Assembly: GCA_942492935.1 (NCBI GenBank)
Contig: OW818654.1
Location: 2,356,001 to 2,420,000 of the forward strand
Direction: 5' to 3'
From: JANJUO01 sp942492935
Lineage (GTDB): Bacteria > Bacteroidota > Ignavibacteria > Kapaibacteriales > UBA2268
DNA: 64,000 bases
The notes below the pieces were generated by a model. The model was not told where the DNA came from, ran no database searches, and was given only the letters and a program-made list of their open reading frames with translations. The position numbers were made by a program, and so were the translations under genes. Below, piece by piece: positions 63,359 through 64,000 of this stretch. Positions within the stretch are counted from its first letter, which is position 1; each line of letters starts with the position of its first letter.

Positions 63359-63796
63359 ATGAAAATAATTGTGCAAAGAGTTACCAAAGCATCGGTAAAG
63401 GTTGATAATACAATAATAGGGGAGATTGCTGAAGGATTACTTGTTTTGGTGGGGTTTAATTCAAATGACAACAAGCAAAATGTAGATTGGATGTGCAATA
63501 AATTGCTCGGCTTACGCATTTTTCAAGATGAAAATGAAAAAATGAATTTGTCAGTTAGTGATATTAACGGCGGATTACTTATAATATCTAATTTCACATT
63601 ATATGGTGATGCTCAAAAAGGATTTCGTCCAAGTTTTATTGAAGCAGCAAGACCAGAACTTGCAGAGCCATTGTATAATTATATGATTGAAACACTTCAA
63701 AAAAGTGGATTAAATATCCAATCAGGAAAATTTGGAGCTATGATGGATATTGAATTAATTAACTCAGGACCAGTAACAATATCAATAGAAAAATAG
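63359..63796 (+). CDS. dtd: D-aminoacyl-tRNA deacylase
   Basis: 145 residues, standard length. Signature motifs are IIVQRVTKASVKVD at the N-terminus, the active-site segment SNFTLYGDAQKGFRPSF (about 80-96; most relatives have SQFTLYADTKKG) and the C-terminal NSGPVTISIE (usually NDGPVT or NGPVT). The enzyme removes D-amino acids and glycine from mischarged tRNAs. It lies 14 bases behind nnr and is probably cotranscribed. Confidence 0.93.
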   Translation: MKIIVQRVTKASVKVDNTIIGEIAEGLLVLVGFNSNDNKQNVDWMCNKLLGLRIFQDENEKMNLSVSDINGGLLIISNFTLYGDAQKGFRPSFIEAARPELAEPLYNYMIETLQKSGLNIQSGKFGAMMDIELINSGPVTISIEK

Positions 63797-63932
63797 TTTT
63801 ACAAAACTGCAGATTTAAAATTGTTTTGAATCTTTGAATGAACAATCAACTGTTTTTTTGCAAATTAATCAAAAAATAAAGTTAATTTTGAATTAATTCG
63901 TTATTACTTATTTAAATTAACTTTTTTAGAAT

Positions 63933-64000
63933 ATGTATAATAAAGAAAATATTAAATTATCAATTGAAGAAAGTATTAAAACCAAACATAGTTTGATTGA
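63933..64000 (+). CDS. Start of a further gene, cut by window end (possibly SIS-domain/GmhA-like)
   Basis: An ATG at 63933 opens a frame that runs to the end of the window: MYNKENIKLSIEESIKTKHS and on. The helix with EESIKTKHSLI resembles the N-terminus of phosphoheptose isomerase GmhA and other SIS-domain proteins. Twenty-two residues are too few for a firm call. No ribosome binding site is obvious upstream. Confidence 0.35.
   Translation, partial: MYNKENIKLSIEESIKTKHSLI

Overview
The window is strongly AT-rich (judged by eye, not computed) and reads like a chromosome of the Bacteroidota/Chlorobi superphylum. The evidence is two TonB-dependent receptors with carboxypeptidase-like N-terminal domains, C-terminal type IX secretion (T9SS) sorting domains on two proteins, many short-signal lipoproteins, multihaem cytochromes with doubled CXXCH motifs, and a serA-DUF1015 pair. 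MotA/MotB, a PrkA kinase and a SpoIIE/STAS/RsbW switch fit an Ignavibacteria/Kapabacteria-like lineage better than typical Bacteroidia. That placement is inference, because there is no rRNA in the window.

Layout. 1-5.9 kb: end of a glycosyltransferase gene, a DMT transporter, a secreted lipocalin-like protein, mntP, and a lipid A pair (DUF374 acyltransferase and lpxK). 5.9-12.1 kb: six consecutive paralogous lipoproteins of the class I glutamine amidotransferase (peptidase C26) family. The first three keep the catalytic Cys-His-Glu; the last three have lost it. 12.2-16 kb: nadB, a membrane protein, and a WD40-like T9SS cargo followed by a 24-codon gene remnant. 16-25.5 kb: a dicarboxylate/amino-acid symporter, an OmpA-lipoprotein-TonB receptor operon, a TauE-like permease, thioredoxin, a UPF0173 hydrolase and a Cache-domain lipoprotein. 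25.6-30.6 kb: a two-gene restriction-modification-like locus whose large protein joins GIY-YIG, SF2 helicase and Eco57I-type methylase regions. 30.8-35.7 kb: serA, DUF1015 and a second TonB receptor. 35.9-44.6 kb: a seven-gene minus-strand cluster of four multihaem cytochromes, one large predicted beta-barrel and two NHL-propeller proteins, a candidate trans-outer-membrane electron conduit. 45-52 kb: YceI, an EndA-type secreted nuclease, a TPR protein, PrkA and a CAU tRNA. 52-57 kb: motA, motB, a degenerate receiver/HD-GYP protein and a TPR lipoprotein. 57.4-61.7 kb: CcmD-like and CcsA/CcmC-like cytochrome biogenesis genes, then an RsbW/STAS/SpoIIE partner-switching module. 61.8-64 kb: Nnr, Dtd and the start of a further gene.

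Functional links. The cytochrome cluster and the ccsA-like/ccmD-like pair probably serve the same extracytoplasmic c-type cytochrome economy. The window also holds at least four kinds of non-coding interspersed repeat: a 350-bp element with terminal inverted repeats in two copies, a 75-bp palindromic element, a 128-bp MITE-like element inside the cytochrome operon, and a 128-bp nested palindrome.

The most unusual items are the amidotransferase array with decaying active sites, the porin-cytochrome-NHL cluster, the fused GIY-YIG/helicase/methylase locus and the pseudo-receiver/pseudo-HD-GYP protein behind motB.
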